Shown: in pieces, positions 16,003-16,753 of the stretch | How positions within the stretch are numbered: position 1 is the first letter of the stretch | How the letters are laid out: each line of letters opens with the position of its first letter | Assembly: GCA_050945895.1 (NCBI GenBank) | Contig: JBMNTU010000049.1 | Coordinates: 1 to 16,753 of the forward strand | Direction: 5' to 3' | Length of the DNA stretch: 16,753 nucleotides | Origin: JBMNTU01 sp050945895 | GTDB taxonomy: Bacteria; Bacillota; Clostridia; Christensenellales; Christensenellaceae | Notes under the pieces: model-generated | The model's database searches: none | Told to the model about the DNA's origin: nothing | What the model saw: the letters and a program-made list of their open reading frames with translations, nothing else | Position numbers and translations under genes: made by a program

Positions 16003-16028
16003 CGAAAGTCCCGATTTTGCGACTTTCA
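16003..16028. promoter_or_regulatory. Palindromic operator-like site, copy B
   Basis: GAAAGTC (16004-16010) and GACTTTC (16021-16027) form 7-bp arms with a 10-base loop, matching copy A at 9248-9273 in 22 of 25 bases. It starts 5 bases after the OmpR regulator stop and precedes the LytTR relic. No T tract follows, so it is not a good terminator. TTGCGA and TATACA (16041-16046), 18 bases apart, form a weak possible promoter. Confidence 0.5.
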
Positions 16029-16128
16029 TAAAAAATAGCGTATACATGGCAATAGAAAGGATGTTTTCATCCTACGCGTTGACGTTGAACGTGCCACCAT
16101 CAGCCATTTACATCTCAGGTAAAAAAGC

Positions 16129-16269
16129 ATGCGCACCGTTATACGGGAGGACGACAAGGTAGGCTGCCAGAAATTGTTGAGGTTTTGCTCACGTTTTAAA
16201 AGCGAACGCGGCTTTGTTATCTCGTGGGTTGTCGATCACACACTATACCATTTTCCATTTTCAGTATAA
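16129..16269 (+). pseudogene. Relic of a LytTR-type response regulator N-terminus
   Basis: ATG at 16129 opens a 46-codon frame, MRTVIREDDKVGCQKLLRFC, then SRFKSERGFVISWVVD and a stop. It resembles the first 40 residues of AgrA/LytTR-type receivers (M-R-x-x-I-x-E-D-D-K, then a helix ending in RF). No frame carries on into the phosphoacceptor Asp or the LytTR domain. The first helix and acidic pair survive while the rest is gone, so it is read as a truncated remnant. A functional short peptide cannot be excluded. AGGT at 16117-16120 is a weak ribosome binding site. Confidence 0.4.
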
Positions 16270-16320
16270 CCGTAGCAATATCCATTGGCGTGAATGGTCG
16301 ATTGCAAAAACGTGATTACA

Positions 16321-16753
16321 TCATTCAGTTTTATATAGGAGCACGGATGCGCAAAACTGCTTGTCTTTACGCTCGAAGCTGGCTACCCCGCCATACTTTC
16401 CTGCTATTGTATTTACGGAAGGAATGCCTAGTCCTTCATGATTTGAGTATTCGATGGTCGAATCATAGCTGTTTTCTACACAAATTAGTATTTCCATTCC
16501 CTCGACCTTGGCAAGCGTCCGGATAAACTTCTTCCCTTTTGTTTGTGCTGCACATGCATTGAGCGCATTTTCCAAAAGATTGCCAAGTATGACACACAAA
16601 TCGACACTCTCCACACCTGGATTGGCAGGAAGCGCCAGCCGGAAGTCGGTGGATATGCCTAGTTCTTCTTGGGCTGCCCCCAATCTTTGTACCAAGTACA
16701 GAGTTAGTGGAGGAGGCATCGTAAAAGTTTCTTATACAGCATATACCATGCTC
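16321..16753 (-). pseudogene. AgrC-like GHKL kinase remnant, frameshifted and cut by window end
   Basis: The open frame from 16719 encodes the C-terminal ATPase of an AgrC-type sensor: LGAAQEELGISTDFRLALP, the N-box VDLCVILGNLLENALNACAA, then VENSYDS, GLGIPSVNTIAGKYGG and ASVLL near the end. Upstream in this frame a TAA stop lies at 16732-16734. A different frame reads NFYDASSTNSVL, which fits the family's usual residues just before the ATPase; the two join if one base is removed in the GTACTTGGTAC stretch (about 16689-16699). The region between VENS and GLGI is also shorter than usual by several residues. The gene is therefore probably inactive. The membrane sensor part would lie beyond the window. 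Confidence 0.65.

Noticed and set aside
16021..16045. Palindrome copy B as the terminator of the response regulator
   Set aside because: No T tract follows on the plus strand (CATAAAAAAT), and the same palindrome occurs upstream of a gene at 9248.
16064..16165. 33-codon ORF MFSSYALTLNVP... as an AgrD-like peptide precursor
   Set aside because: It lacks the Cys/Ser-centred ring segment followed by an acidic tail seen in AgrD, and AAAGG lies too close to the ATG.
1..16753. CRISPR arrays, insertion-sequence ends, transposase or sortase genes
   Set aside because: I looked for regularly spaced direct repeats, DDE or integrase motifs and TLxTC sortase motifs and saw none that hold up. The LRR region is repetitive but is coding.

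Overview
The window looks like part of a chromosome from a low-to-mid GC Firmicute of the Clostridia type. The supporting signs are strong AGGAGG-like ribosome binding sites, sigma-A promoters matching TTGACA-17-TATAAT, T-tailed intrinsic terminators, a lipoprotein, a surface protein with a sortase-like SPRTG tail, and remnants of AgrC/LytTR-type regulators. The genus cannot be fixed from sequence alone.

Left part (1-2790, minus strand): a six-helix HdeD/DUF308 membrane protein lies downstream of a large DUF2142-type membrane protein that has a perfect consensus promoter. A divergent 340-base gap follows. On the plus strand, 3115-6923 encodes a hybrid histidine kinase (sensor, HAMP-like, PAS, kinase and receiver) and, 29 bases later, a lipoprotein solute-binding protein with no permease beside it. 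The arrangement suggests an extracellular ligand-sensing pair. purC (7045-7731) follows with its own promoter and a strong terminator.

Middle part (7811-9389): a small four-cysteine protein on the minus strand, a region of nested inverted repeats that could be a structured RNA, a tRNA-Gly(GCC)/tRNA-Cys(GCA) pair under a perfect promoter, and then decayed DNA. The decayed DNA includes a pseudogene with two in-frame stops that still has its terminator.

Right part (9390-16753): a 1279-residue leucine-rich-repeat surface protein is followed directly by a two-component system, made of a 7TMR-DISM-type histidine kinase and an OmpR-type regulator with overlapping reading frames. Beyond it are a short relic of a LytTR-type response regulator and, on the opposite strand, a frameshifted AgrC-like GHKL kinase remnant that runs off the window.

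The most interesting non-coding signal is a palindrome, CGAAAGTC-N10-GACTTTC. One copy lies upstream of the surface-protein gene and a second lies just after the OmpR-type regulator, ahead of the LytTR relic. It may be an operator linking the surface protein to an agr-like regulator. This is inferred from two copies only.
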